A stretch of DNA of 64,000 nt. Source: Brumicola pallidula DSM 14239 = ACAM 615. Lineage in GTDB: Bacteria; Pseudomonadota; Gammaproteobacteria; Enterobacterales; Alteromonadaceae. The position numbers and the translations under genes were made by a program. Every line of letters starts with the position of its first letter. Position 1 is the first letter of the stretch. Below are positions 9,237-18,958 of this stretch, piece by piece. Location: contig NZ_AUAV01000012.1 in NCBI RefSeq assembly GCF_000428905.1, forward strand, positions 1 through 64,000, in the 5' to 3' direction. The notes under the pieces were generated by a model that worked only from the letters and a program-made list of their open reading frames with translations, was not told where the DNA came from and ran no database searches.

Positions 9237-10189
9237 AAAAGAAAGTAATTTTTGATACCGACCCAGGTATAGATGATGCTATGGCAATACTCTTTGCTCA
9301 GGCCAGCGGCAAAATAGATCTTTTAGGCATTACCACAGTGTTTGGTAATGCGACTATCGAAAACGCGACCCGCAACGCACTTTATTTAAAACAGCGATTT
9401 TCTATTCCAGCCATTGTGTGTAAAGGCGCTAAAGATCCCTTAATTATTCCTGCAGGCGAGCCTACAACCTTTGTGCATGGGCAAAATGGCCTAGGCGATA
9501 TTGAGTTACCTGACTCTTTATCAGTTAACGCCGACCCACGAATAGCTTGTGATTTTATAATTGAAACTGTGCGTAACCACCCAAGCGAAGTCACAATAGT
9601 GGCAGTAGGGCGTTTAACTAATTTGGCTTTAGCCATCCAAAAAGCCCCAGATATTATTGCCTTAGTAAAAGAAGTGGTGGTGATGGGCGGCGCATTTGGT
9701 CACAACGGCCACACTGGTAATGTTAGCCCCTATGCCGAAGCCAATATTATTGGCGACCCTCATGCAGCAGATTTAGTGTTTACCCAACAATGGCCAGTCA
9801 CAGTAGTAGGTTTAGATGTCACCCAACAAAGCATCATGAACGATGCCTACATACAAAAACTAAAAGAGCAATCTGACGTTTATGGTGATTTCATTTATCA
9901 AATAAGCCACTTTTATAGTAACTTTCATAAACAAAGTGTCGGCCTAGATGGGTTTTATGTTCACGATTCATCGGCAGTGGCATATGTATTAGCCCCAGAG
10001 TTATTCAAAATACAACAAGGGCCAATAAGAGTAGTATGTGAAGGGCCTGCAATGGGCATGACCTTATGTAAAACCTTAGAAAAAGCGTTTCCGGTGGACG
10101 GTTGGCAAGATAAACCCTCACAACAAGTGTGTATTGATGTTGATAGCCAAGGGTTGTTAGATTTGTATTTTAATATTCTTCGTAATTAA
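9233..10189 (+). CDS. inosine-uridine-preferring nucleoside hydrolase, 318 aa
   Basis: The N-terminal DTDPGIDDAMA motif is the calcium-binding signature of IU-type nucleoside N-ribohydrolases, which split ribonucleosides into base and ribose. VVVMGGAFGHNGHTGNVSPYAEANI and a late GLDGFYVHDSSAV stretch supply the rest of the active-site pattern. A longer frame upstream (from 9056) is ignored because the family starts right before the DTDPG motif and the ATG at 9233 overlaps the transporter stop (ATGA). It completes the pathway: hydrolyse nucleosides, import and deaminate bases. Confidence 0.93.
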   Translation: MKKKVIFDTDPGIDDAMAILFAQASGKIDLLGITTVFGNATIENATRNALYLKQRFSIPAIVCKGAKDPLIIPAGEPTTFVHGQNGLGDIELPDSLSVNADPRIACDFIIETVRNHPSEVTIVAVGRLTNLALAIQKAPDIIALVKEVVVMGGAFGHNGHTGNVSPYAEANIIGDPHAADLVFTQQWPVTVVGLDVTQQSIMNDAYIQKLKEQSDVYGDFIYQISHFYSNFHKQSVGLDGFYVHDSSAVAYVLAPELFKIQQGPIRVVCEGPAMGMTLCKTLEKAFPVDGWQDKPSQQVCIDVDSQGLLDLYFNILRN

Positions 10190-10650
10190 GCCACTGTGCT
10201 GGGGTATGTATCATCACAAATTAATAAAACGCGACTTGTGGCACATCAAACAAAGCGCTGTTGCAAGCAATCAATATATTTTTTGGATGTTATCCTAGTG
10301 ACAAATGCTCAGACATTGCGAGTGAAACAACATAAATAAAATAATTTTACTATTTAATGGGTAAAGACAATAGATAAATGGGTTTTATAGACTACTAGAA
10401 ATGACTATCCTTAGTTAGTAATTGATTAGTTACCTGCGCATACTTATTATTATATTTCATTTTCAAGTGTTTAGGCCAGTTCATGAATTTTCACCACTTC
10501 TTAAGCGTATAGCGACACTTTACCAAAGTTCCATTCATTTTTTATTATATGTTTTTATATTCCAAAAGGCTGTTTGAATACAAGTAATCACCCATGAGGG
10601 ATAATGACTGTATTTTCCGGAGCATTGTCGTTTATAAAAATCCAATAATA
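10190..10650. other. non-coding stretch after the purine operon
   Basis: No gene and no clear terminator hairpin found. The stretch is AT-rich and ends at the left terminus of IS91 copy B. Confidence 0.5.
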
Positions 10651-11727
10651 AGTATAAGTGGAATTAAGGCTATATGCTACCTTTCGTTACAGCTGGCTTT
10701 TAGAGTCGTTGATGATTTTTGCGAAGATGATTTAGCAGTTTTTGCTCATAGGAAAGGTTTCAGCGTTTGAACTTCTTAAGTCTTTGGTACAGCAATATGG
10801 AAAGTTGGGTGAAGGGTGTCCTACCATTAAATAGTATATTACTTTGTATTGTGTATTGACTCAGTATCTATGCTCCAAAATTAAAATTGTGTTGAATAGT
10901 GAAGTCATGCTCCTCATCAGGTGGCGCCCGCAAGGGTGGTAATGTTGCTTGTTTAGTCGTTGGGTATTTTTTATCTAAATACTTCAGTATTTTTTGGATA
11001 ACGTGGATCTAGCAGGTAATCTGTCTGCGATACAAGCGATGATGCTTACGTTGTGTTGTTGGCATTTTTCGCATTCGTTAATATCTATATTGAAAACTCG
11101 TTCTGACTCGCCGGTTACCGGGCGTTGCGCCCACGTCATGCTCCTAGCATGATATGGTTTATCCGAATGTTCATCCCTTATGTTGACGAGTTTAGGGCTG
11201 TTCTTGCCTCGTTGTGATGCGGTGACTTGAGCACGAAGATTGCTGTTAGGGGCGAATACGCCGAAAAACCGGGTGAGGTTGAGTCTTGGTGGCGGAATAA
11301 GAGCGGCCAGTTTACCAATGAAATCAACTGGACTAAAGAATACATGAGTAGTGCCATCGCGATAGGGTGTTTTCAATTCATAGCGTACTTGTCCATGTTG
11401 CGTCATGTTTAAGCGCTGCTCACTGATAGCTGGGCGGCTGATGTAACGACACAAACGCTCCAATTTGTCTGGCTCATCAGCATTAGCGAATACTCCCGCA
11501 TGTAATGAAAAGCCTGAGGTATTGGCCAACTGACCATATTCACTCTCGGTGCTTGCAGGCAAGGTTTGCAAGGTAAACACCTTCTGCCCTTGTTGTGGTC
11601 CCATTGCAATGCGATAGCTAACAGATGCGCCCTGCAGCTGCAGTAAACTATCTTCGTCGTCTACAGGCAAGTTCAGGTAGCTGTTTTCCATGTCGCGCTG
11701 CACTAACCCGACTTTCTCCAAATAGCG
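10651..11727 (-). mobile_element. IS91-family element, copy B (5' half of transposase side missing)
   Basis: This copy begins with the same terminus as copy C (agtataagtggaattaagg) and matches it base for base with only about four differences over the first 710 bp. Divergence then rises abruptly from about 11364. It ends at 11727 inside the transposase reading frame, where copy C continues, and is joined to the start of an unrelated host gene. The other terminus is absent. Confidence 0.85.
10984..11727 (-). pseudogene. IS91 transposase fragment (C-terminal half, frameshifted end)
   Basis: Residues from YLEKVGLVQRDMENSYLNLP to the C-terminus match the copy A transposase, including RYISRPAISEQRL. 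The N-terminal zinc region and HUH motif are gone. Relative to copy A there is an in-frame 5-residue insert (PVTGES region, near 11111-11121) and an insertion near 11012-11023 that ends the frame early; the original tail (VIQKILKYLDKKYP.. to NFNFGA) can still be read in another frame. Copy C has the same two lesions. The apparent start up to 11769 comes from host sequence and is artificial. Confidence 0.9.
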
Positions 11728-11786
11728 CCGGTAATAATAATGATGGCAAGCAGGGAGATGCCTAGCCATTTAAAGAATGTTTTCAT
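11728..11786 (-). pseudogene. first 20 codons of a host gene cut by IS91 copy B
   Basis: Reading leftwards from ATG at 11784-11786 gives a typical signal/anchor peptide (MKTFFKWLGISLLAIIII), then the sequence switches to IS91. The gene body is not found elsewhere in the window, so its identity is unknown; a periplasmic or membrane protein is implied by the leader. Confidence 0.6.
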
Positions 11787-11876
11787 GATCTGCCGATTCC
11801 CTTGCATTTTCTCTCGCGTATCGCTTTATTGTACTGCTAAGTTTACGACAATAGCTAATTTAATCTTTAAGGGCGC

Positions 11877-12188
11877 CTAGAGAACACCCGCTGCAATTAG
11901 CGGCAAAATCCAATAGCGGATCCTTTTATCGCTATTGGTTTTGCTAAGCAACTGACACAATTGCTCAGTATTGTCTGCTAGATGAAGAATTTCAAAGCGA
12001 TAGAAATTACGATAGCCCTCCACTTGTTCGGTCACATTGTAATGGCTATGTGCTTTACTAAAGCCTTGAATTTTGGCCAGGCTAAACCCGCTTAAAGAAG
12101 TCTCGGTCATGAGTACATCAACGACCTTGTCTTTTAAATCTTCAGGCACGATTGCAACTAGCATTAGCTTATTTTGTGTTGGGGGCAC
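11877..12188 (-). CDS. DUF3240 family protein of the efflux operon, 103 aa
   Basis: A small cytoplasmic protein with the family pattern LMLVAIVPEDLKDKVVDVLM..SGFSLAKIQGFSKAHSHYNVTEQVEGY and a late FEILHLADN strand, a ferredoxin/PII-like fold. DUF3240 genes are usually the last gene behind CusA/CzcA-type pumps, and here the start overlaps the end of the pump gene by 20 bp, so the two are translationally coupled. A role in sensing or buffering the metal or tuning the pump is inferred only. Confidence 0.85.
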   Translation of the reverse strand: MPPTQNKLMLVAIVPEDLKDKVVDVLMTETSLSGFSLAKIQGFSKAHSHYNVTEQVEGYRNFYRFEILHLADNTEQLCQLLSKTNSDKRIRYWILPLIAAGVL

Positions 12189-15100
12189 GGCGTTTCTCCA
12201 ACCATATATAAAATACGGGAATTAAAAATAAAGTAGTGAAGGTAGAGGTAAATAATCCACCAATGACCACAATGGCCAGGGGTTTTTGGATTTCTGCACC
12301 AGGACCGGTCGCAAAAACCAGCGGGAAAAGGCCAAACATTGCGGTGCTAGCTGTCATTAAGACTGGACGTAAACGCCGCTTTGCTCCTACCACAATGCGT
12401 TCAAGCAAATCACTTATCTCGAATCTTGTTTGCTCAAAATAACTGACCATGACGACGCCATTCAGCACGGCCACGCCGAGTAGGGCAATAAACCCTACGG
12501 ATGCGGGCACCGATAAAAACTCACCGCTTAGATAAAGCGCAATGACACCGCCCATAACGGCAAATGGAATGTTAGCTAGTATCAAGCCTGCTTTGCTTAG
12601 CGCGCCAAAAGTAGTAAACAAAATAATTAAAATCAATCCTAATGCAATGGGGATAACGAGCATGAGGTTATTCGCCGCTCTTTGTTGGTTTTCAAATTCG
12701 CCGCCAAAATTTAGCGTGTAGCCAACGGGGAGGTCTAGCGATTCTGAGAGCAAGCCTTTTAATTCATCCACAAATCCAACGATATCTCGGCCTTCTATAT
12801 TGGTGGTAACGACCGCAAACCTATTGCTGTTTTCTCGCTCTATCAAAATCGGACCTTGCTTAAACGATACATCGGCTATATTTGCAAGAGGCACTAAGCT
12901 GGCGTCTGGCATCAATATTGTCAGTTGTTGTAAGTCATTAACTGTTGCAGGCTTGAGATTGCTGGAGGCTGCAAGACCAAACACAATAGGCGTTTTTTTC
13001 TTACCTTCAATTAAGGTCGACAATTGTGTGGATTCAATCTGTGATTTCACAAAAAATGAAAGCTCTGCAATTGTCATACTGAACGCCGCGGCAATTTCTG
13101 GTTTTAATCTAATATTCAAAAAGTCGCCACCTTCAATCACCGAAGCATTAACGTCAACACTACCTTGTAATGTTCGCGTTTGTTCAATGATTTGCTCGGC
13201 CAATTTCGCTAGAACAGCAATATCGTTGCCGAATACTTTAATTGATACATCACCGGTACTGCCCGTTAGCATTTCAGATACGCGCATTTGAATGGGCTGC
13301 GTAAAACCAATGTTAATGCCTGGAAAACCCTCAAGTACTGTGCGGATTTCCTCAATAAGGGCTTGTTTAGTGTCAAATCGCCAGGTATCCACTGGTGCGA
13401 GTTCCATGAAAATGTCGGTTTCGTTTAAGCTCATTGGATCTAAACCTATTTCATCAGAGCCCACGCGCGAGACAATTTGCTTAATTTCAGGAATATTAGC
13501 AAGTAAGGCCTTTTCAATTTGAATATCCAGATCGCTAGAGGCTTGAAGTGAAATGTTAGGAGACTTTTCTAACTGCACAATAATATCGCCCTCATCAAGC
13601 ACCGGCATGAAGGTTTTACCTAGCAGGCTATAAAGCAATACGCTTCCTAGCAAAATAATAAATGTTACAACAATAACCGGGATGGGTTTTTTAATGGTAG
13701 CTGTCAGCGCAGTTTGGTATTTTTCTTGTAAGCAAATAACAAAACGTGGCTCGCTAATTGTATCTGCTTTCAACAATATTGACGCTAGCGCGGGAATTAC
13801 CGTAAGCGATAAAACCAGTGATGAAAGCATTGCAAACACGATGGTTATGGCGACGGGTTTGAATAATTTCCCTTCCAATCCACTTAAGGTTAACAAGGGT
13901 GAAAAAACGATAATGACGATGATGGTGCCCGATACAACGGGAACGGCAACTTCTTTACAGGCCCTAAAAATTAAATGTAATTTAGGCAAGGCTGTGTTGT
14001 TCTTCAAGTTGTTGACCGTGTTCTCCACGACGACCACAGACGCATCTACCAACATGCCTATGGCTATCACTAAGCCGCCTAAACTCATCAAGTTAGCTGA
14101 CATGTTAAAGTAGTTCATCAACAAAAAAGTACACACGGCAGACAGCGGCAATACCAACGAAACAACGATTGCGGCGCGCACGTTTCCAAGAAATAGCGAC
14201 AGCAGCAGGATGACTAAAACAACAGCAATAATCAGTGCTTCTTCAATTGTACCGATGGCCGTATCAATAAGTGTTTTACGGTTGTAAAACACATTTATGT
14301 CGGTGCCCTTGGGCAAGGTTGCCTGTATTATCGCCAGCTTTTTACTGACGTTTTCAATAACATCACCGGTATTGGCGCCTTTTAAGGCAATGACGATTGC
14401 CTCGGTAGTTTCTACACCATTGCGCGTGACCGAGCCATAGCGCGTAAGATGTCCAATATTCACGTTCGCAACATCTTGCAAACGCACCACCGTATTGTTG
14501 ATATTGGCAATCACAATATTTTGTAATTCATACAAATTTTGTATGCGGCCTTCAGAGCGAACAATCAGCGTATCATTGCCAATATTCAAGCGTCCGATGC
14601 TGCCATTTTGGTTTATATCTTGAATAGTGTCGCTTAATTGGCTGAACGACATACCAATGCTAGCCATTTTTATTGGATCTGGACTAATTTGAAAGGTTTT
14701 AGCGTAACCACCTAGAATGTTAACATCGGCTACACCGTTTATGCTTCTCAACAGCGGACGAATTTCCCACTCTAGTAACTGCCTGCGCTCCATAAGACTC
14801 ATGGCCGGATTTTCTATCGAGAACATGAACATTTCACTTAGTGCTGTGCTCATGGGAGCGACACCGCCTTCAATACCGCTAGGCAAAGAGGGTAAAACAT
14901 TCGCTAAGCGCTCAGCTACTTGCTGACGAGCCCAGTAAATATCGGTTCCTTCTTTAAAGTCGATAGTGATATCGGTGATTGCATATTTGGTGGTGGAGCG
15001 CAGAATTTGTTGATCGGGAATACCTAAAAGTTCAGTCTCAATAGGCAAAGTCACCTGCGCCTCGATTTCTTCGGCAGTCATGCCTGGCGCCTTCAAGATC

Positions 15101-15246
15101 ACTTTAACCTGAGTGGGTGAAATTTCTGGGAAAGCATCAATCGGCAATGCAAACCATGCCGAAACACCCGCTATAAGTAAAAACAAAGATACGATCAAAA
15201 CAAATACGCGTTGAGTGAGGGAAAAACGAATTACATTAGCCAACAT
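12169..15246 (-). CDS. heavy-metal efflux RND pump (CusA/CzcA family), 1025 aa
   Basis: A full-length inner-membrane RND proton antiporter. It starts with MLANVIRFSLTQRVFVLIVSLFL, has a large periplasmic loop, and in TM4 carries LVDASVVVVEN (about residue 400), the Asp/Glu proton relay of the HME subfamily. The first relay Asp seen in CzcA (DFG) is replaced by AIG, as in CusA-type pumps. The conserved MRVSEMLTGSTGDVSIKVFG segment is present. It joins the adaptor and TolC encoded just upstream (4-bp gap) into a tripartite exporter. The exact metal cannot be read with confidence. Confidence 0.92.
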   Translation of the reverse strand: MLANVIRFSLTQRVFVLIVSLFLLIAGVSAWFALPIDAFPEISPTQVKVILKAPGMTAEEIEAQVTLPIETELLGIPDQQILRSTTKYAITDITIDFKEGTDIYWARQQVAERLANVLPSLPSGIEGGVAPMSTALSEMFMFSIENPAMSLMERRQLLEWEIRPLLRSINGVADVNILGGYAKTFQISPDPIKMASIGMSFSQLSDTIQDINQNGSIGRLNIGNDTLIVRSEGRIQNLYELQNIVIANINNTVVRLQDVANVNIGHLTRYGSVTRNGVETTEAIVIALKGANTGDVIENVSKKLAIIQATLPKGTDINVFYNRKTLIDTAIGTIEEALIIAVVLVILLLSLFLGNVRAAIVVSLVLPLSAVCTFLLMNYFNMSANLMSLGGLVIAIGMLVDASVVVVENTVNNLKNNTALPKLHLIFRACKEVAVPVVSGTIIVIIVFSPLLTLSGLEGKLFKPVAITIVFAMLSSLVLSLTVIPALASILLKADTISEPRFVICLQEKYQTALTATIKKPIPVIVVTFIILLGSVLLYSLLGKTFMPVLDEGDIIVQLEKSPNISLQASSDLDIQIEKALLANIPEIKQIVSRVGSDEIGLDPMSLNETDIFMELAPVDTWRFDTKQALIEEIRTVLEGFPGINIGFTQPIQMRVSEMLTGSTGDVSIKVFGNDIAVLAKLAEQIIEQTRTLQGSVDVNASVIEGGDFLNIRLKPEIAAAFSMTIAELSFFVKSQIESTQLSTLIEGKKKTPIVFGLAASSNLKPATVNDLQQLTILMPDASLVPLANIADVSFKQGPILIERENSNRFAVVTTNIEGRDIVGFVDELKGLLSESLDLPVGYTLNFGGEFENQQRAANNLMLVIPIALGLILIILFTTFGALSKAGLILANIPFAVMGGVIALYLSGEFLSVPASVGFIALLGVAVLNGVVMVSYFEQTRFEISDLLERIVVGAKRRLRPVLMTASTAMFGLFPLVFATGPGAEIQKPLAIVVIGGLFTSTFTTLFLIPVFYIWLEKRRAPNTK

Positions 15247-15250
15247 CTCG

Positions 15251-16291
15251 TTATATCCCCAAACCTAACAGAACACCCTGCACTGCGCTCACTGAACTTA
15301 TCAAAACACGCTTGTTTGCCAGTGAAGCCGGCGATTTAACGATAAAGTTATCACCGTCTGATGTCACTAACGTGACTTTAAGCGCGACATAATTCTGCGT
15401 GTCTTGAACGAAGATATAGTTGTCGCCCTCCCAATTGAAAACACTGGACTGTTTTATTTTGTAGGCACTTGTTTGATATTCAGGCGTGACGCTCAATATT
15501 TGGCCAACAACAAATGCACAATCGTTAGTTAAGGCTTTAGTCCAGGCAATTTGATAAAAAGCAGCATTGGCGCTTTCGCTAAAATCAATTGCTAGCTGGC
15601 AACTATCGCTACCTATACTGCTGTCTCTGCTAACAAAAAGTGGCTTTTGCGTTATATCGATGGGTAAATTGACTTTAAGTCTAATGGCTTGCAAGGGGGC
15701 AAAAGAGGCGATTGTCTGCTGCGCATCTAAGGCACTTGGCAAACTGTACTGGATGATCCCAGCAATAGGTGCCGCTAAGGTAAGCGAATCAGTATTCTCG
15801 TCAAAGCTAAGCACTAAATCAAAAAAGTGCGTGAGTTCATCAAATTCCATCTTTGTATCGTGATATTGATTGCTAATGTCCAACCAAGCTTGCTCACTTA
15901 TTGATTTACGTTGATACAGTTTTCTGCTGTTCTCAAACAGCATTTGTGCTTGTGAAAACAGCTTTTTCTTCATCTGATAAGCCATATAAAAATGATGAAC
16001 TTCCGGCCCTTGAATAAGGGCGAAAGCCTGGTTTTTCTTAACTTTGCTGCCTACACCTTTTATATACTGGATTTGCTGCACATTAATCGGTGACTTGAAA
16101 ACATAGGATTGGCCCGGCAGTATGGCGACCGTTGCCATGATATTTTTGCCTGTGTAGGTTGACACTGGCTCTACTGCTTTTGTTTGCAGGGATAAATCGC
16201 CTAGCTGGTTTGCGTCTACACTCATATTTTGAGCCAACGCCGAGCAGCAGATAAACGCGGATGATAAAATAAAAATAGAAAAAGTTTTCAT
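15251..16291 (-). CDS. RND periplasmic adaptor (membrane fusion protein), 346 aa
   Basis: A signal peptide (residues 1-20, ending ALAQ) is followed by the adaptor pattern: a lipoyl-like half-motif around VAILPGQSYVFKSPINVQQ, a helical hairpin (about residues 110-160), then the second lipoyl half and beta-barrel. It bridges the inner-membrane pump and the outer-membrane TolC partner. Its ATG overlaps the TolC stop by 4 bp and its stop lies 4 bp from the pump start, so the three are one operon. It is shorter than typical CusB because it lacks metal-binding extensions. Confidence 0.85.
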   Translation of the reverse strand: MKTFSIFILSSAFICCSALAQNMSVDANQLGDLSLQTKAVEPVSTYTGKNIMATVAILPGQSYVFKSPINVQQIQYIKGVGSKVKKNQAFALIQGPEVHHFYMAYQMKKKLFSQAQMLFENSRKLYQRKSISEQAWLDISNQYHDTKMEFDELTHFFDLVLSFDENTDSLTLAAPIAGIIQYSLPSALDAQQTIASFAPLQAIRLKVNLPIDITQKPLFVSRDSSIGSDSCQLAIDFSESANAAFYQIAWTKALTNDCAFVVGQILSVTPEYQTSAYKIKQSSVFNWEGDNYIFVQDTQNYVALKVTLVTSDGDNFIVKSPASLANKRVLISSVSAVQGVLLGLGI

Positions 16292-17517
16292 AAGGTAAGT
16301 CCTGCTGCTTGTCTCATTAAGGCAATATGGCGATTAAGATGGATCAGGTTCAACTGAATTGAGTACTCTGAGTCCACCGTGTCGAGTAGCGTTCGAATAT
16401 AGAATTCTTGGTTCGGAGCATTTGCTTCGCGTAATTGGTCCATCGCTTTTGCAAGCGCCTTCAAATTCTCTGTGCCTGAATTAAGTAAGATTTGTTTTTG
16501 TTGCAGAAAATCGTATTCTTGATCTAATTCCGCTTGGGCCTCAGCTAATTGATGCATGAGTTTGCTTCTGGTGATTTGGTATTCTGTGTTGATCTTCACA
16601 TATTCGCTTTGCTGCAATGCGGATAATTGCTTGCCTATGTTAATAGGGACTTCTATTCCAAGACCGACCTGGTTTTCAGAAAACTCACGACTCTCAACGC
16701 GTCTTCCTATCACCTGAACGTTCCAAGGCGCCGTTTGTTTGCTTACACTTCGTATTGTTTGTTCGGCACTTTGAAATGCATGGTCCAAAGCGATAACGTC
16801 CGGATGTGCATTCATACTCACTTGTTCAAGCCTCGGGACAGCCTCGCTTATATCGTAAGGCAGCACTTGTAAACCGGTTAAACGTTGATACTTGGCAAGT
16901 AAATTTTCGATATTTTGCTGATGTTGCATAAGAGAGATTTTATGGTCGTTGAATTCCTTTTGTACGATGAGCAAGACATATTGAGGAATGGCTTGCGCTT
17001 GAGCCATATCCTCATATTGTAGTGTGAGTTGTGACAATATCGCTTGTTTTCGTGTGACGGCTGCCACTGTTAGTTTCTCTACCTGTATTTCCCAAAGTAT
17101 ATTGCGGATCATGCCAGATAAATATAAAGCATACTGTTTTTTAGCACTCAGCCGAAGGCTCTCTACGTTGCTTTGCAGGCTTTTTTCTATCTGTTTAAGG
17201 AAAAAGGATTTGATTGGCAAATTTATGCTTATTTCACTTTCGGTTGTGCCCAGGCTTTGTCGGCTATCTAAATATGCTAAGGAGGCTGAAGGACTGCCGT
17301 CTAACCAAGCAAAGCTATCGCTGTCAGATGCGGTGCCTTTATCTTGCCTTGTTTCTTGCTTTAGCATGCCTGCGGATTGTTTCTCGATAGCAGCCGTTAA
17401 GCTGTCATGCAGCGTTAGCTTAGCTTGGGCAAGTGCAGTATCATGTGCAATACAATAGAAGCTTGCTAGTATGCAACAGGCAACAAATTTTCGTATATAA
17501 ATTGCGTCTATTTTCAC
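16288..17517 (-). CDS. TolC-family outer-membrane efflux protein, 409 aa
   Basis: A signal peptide (ending DTALA around residue 30) precedes two long helical repeats typical of TolC/CusC channels, with late LAEAQAELDQEYDFLQQKQ coiled-coil text. It is first in the efflux operon on the minus strand. The length is at the short end of the family but no break is visible. The promoter must lie in the 139-bp gap shared with the divergent LuxR-HTH gene. Confidence 0.85.
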   Translation of the reverse strand: MKIDAIYIRKFVACCILASFYCIAHDTALAQAKLTLHDSLTAAIEKQSAGMLKQETRQDKGTASDSDSFAWLDGSPSASLAYLDSRQSLGTTESEISINLPIKSFFLKQIEKSLQSNVESLRLSAKKQYALYLSGMIRNILWEIQVEKLTVAAVTRKQAILSQLTLQYEDMAQAQAIPQYVLLIVQKEFNDHKISLMQHQQNIENLLAKYQRLTGLQVLPYDISEAVPRLEQVSMNAHPDVIALDHAFQSAEQTIRSVSKQTAPWNVQVIGRRVESREFSENQVGLGIEVPINIGKQLSALQQSEYVKINTEYQITRSKLMHQLAEAQAELDQEYDFLQQKQILLNSGTENLKALAKAMDQLREANAPNQEFYIRTLLDTVDSEYSIQLNLIHLNRHIALMRQAAGLTL

Positions 17518-17578
17518 TAGTTTCTCGTTGTTATCGGGGACACGAGTATTATGTTATAAACTCCGCTAAGTAGCACTA

Positions 17579-17611
17579 AACATATGTAGTAGTGGGCATC
17601 GAACATATGTA
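17579..17611. promoter_or_regulatory. pair of aacatatgta repeats, candidate operators of the efflux operon
   Basis: aacatatgta occurs at 17579-17588 and 17602-17611, 23 bp apart, each centred on the dyad acatatgt. They lie in the gap between the divergent tolC and LuxR-HTH genes. Two phased identical boxes in this position fit regulator binding; the binder is inferred to be the neighbouring LuxR-HTH protein. Confidence 0.5.
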
Positions 17612-17656
17612 TAACGACTGGCTGGAGGCCTTTATAAGCAATATGAAGAGGGAAGT

Positions 17657-18148
17657 ATGAGAAATAAAGTGATCACCATTATTTTGATCTTGATCATGTT
17701 GCTTAATGGTTTGGACGTATTGGTTGATATTGAATTAGGTGTACCTCTATGGCATATCTTGCAAGAAGCTTCATTAGTGCTTCTTTCAGCCTTAGGCGCC
17801 ACGCTACTTATTCTGCACATGAGAAAGAAAAACCAAAGCTTACATCATCTTGCTAAAAACTTAGCAGACGCAAATATGCAAATAACGGTGCTCAACAGTA
17901 AAATTAAGGACGAGCGAAAGCGATATAGCTTAGTCATTAAGGAGCAATTTGAAAGTTGGAGTTTAACCTTAGGTGAGCAGCAGGTTGCTTTACTTTTATT
18001 AAAAGGCCTAAGCCTAAAAGAAATTGCTAGCGTGCGAAACACCAAAGAAATGACCGCAAGACAGCAAGCCTCGAGTATTTACGCAAAAAGTGGCTTAGTG
18101 GGAAGGCATGAATTTTCAGCCTGGTTTTTAGAGGACTTTTTAAACTAA
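17657..18148 (+). CDS. membrane-anchored LuxR-type HTH regulator, 163 aa
   Basis: Residues 5-25 and 32-55 are two hydrophobic segments, followed by a short coiled coil (about 65-95) and a C-terminal LuxR/GerE helix-turn-helix (LTLGEQQVALLLLKGLSLKEIASVRN, then ARQQASSIYAKSGLVGRHEF). No receiver domain or phosphorylation site is present, so it is likely a one-component sensor with a membrane input. It is divergent from the efflux operon, which it probably controls. The ATG at 17657 follows the purine run gaggga. Confidence 0.85.
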   Translation: MRNKVITIILILIMLLNGLDVLVDIELGVPLWHILQEASLVLLSALGATLLILHMRKKNQSLHHLAKNLADANMQITVLNSKIKDERKRYSLVIKEQFESWSLTLGEQQVALLLLKGLSLKEIASVRNTKEMTARQQASSIYAKSGLVGRHEFSAWFLEDFLN

Positions 18149-18185
18149 GTCTTACTGATGTAGGATTATCTTAACTATATTAATG

Positions 18186-18218
18186 CGCGCCATACCACCT
18201 CTTATAAGTAATGGCGCG
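18186..18218. terminator. hairpin between convergent genes
   Basis: cgcgccat (18186-18193) pairs with atggcgcg (18211-18218) across a 17-base loop, between the convergent LuxR-HTH gene and the truncated Ig-like gene. No strong T-run follows, so termination is only plausible. Confidence 0.35.
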
Positions 18219-18254
18219 TATAAATAATGCAGCGAATTTGCTGCCCTACCTTTT

Positions 18255-18958
18255 TTACTGCAACGTTACAATAAAGCTTAACGAGGACACAACGCCACTT
18301 GGCGACGTAATACTCACGGTTACCGTGGTGTTAATGGCGGTATCTGCTGCGCTTAGGTTGTTGGTCAGTGTGAACACACCGGTTCTGCCACTATTTTGGT
18401 TGGATTGCAGCATGAGGTCAGCTACAGTGCCATCTAATGCACCAACGGTGGAAGTTACAGCAATCGTAGATGAACTTGCTATCGGTTGGTTTTGAGTATC
18501 AGAATAACGATATTGGAACAAGGCGCTGTCACCCCGTGCAATCGATAACACGGGTGTTGAGGAGCCAGCAGATTGGTTATTTACCAACTCAATCCCATTA
18601 TTGCTTACCGCAATTAATGCGCTACTGCTTGAGGTCACAATAACCTGTGCTCGACGTACGTGCGTGCTGGTATTGCCGCAAGAAGATCCGGTGCATTGTG
18701 GCCCATCAAATAAACCATTTTGCGCGTTAAAGCTACCCGATGAATCAAAATCTAAGAATATTTCATTCCCGTCTTTGACTCTGTTTTCATTGTCGTCACG
18801 CCATGCTTCACTTAAGTCGATAAAGCCAGGTCTAGCGGGCAAGATAAGGTCAAAACCGCTTCCGTCATTGTCGACAATCGCCAAGCCATCAGCGTCGTCA
18901 TATTGATTATTACCGTTACTATCGACCAAGGTTTCGTGTCCAATGGCAGTTGCTAATG
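18255..18958 (-). pseudogene. C-terminal fragment of an Ig-like repeat surface protein cut by IS91
   Basis: The frame is open from the IS91 terminus at 18958 to the stop at 18255, reading ..AIGHETLVDSNGNN.. and then beta-sandwich text. It has acidic, calcium-binding-like DxNxNxxxD stretches (DSNGNNQYDDADG, DDNENRVKDGNE) and an Ig-like tail (ITSPSGVVSSLSFIVTL). A TTG at 18929 could serve as a start but the frame continues upstream into the IS, so this is the 3' end of a larger secreted protein (Big/invasin-type) whose front part was lost. It lies outside the efflux operon and converges on the regulator gene. Confidence 0.7.

Noticed and set aside
11728-11769. N-terminus MARHLPACHHYYYRR of the copy B transposase frame
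   Set aside because: It is host-gene sequence read in a wrong frame across the IS junction, not a true protein start.
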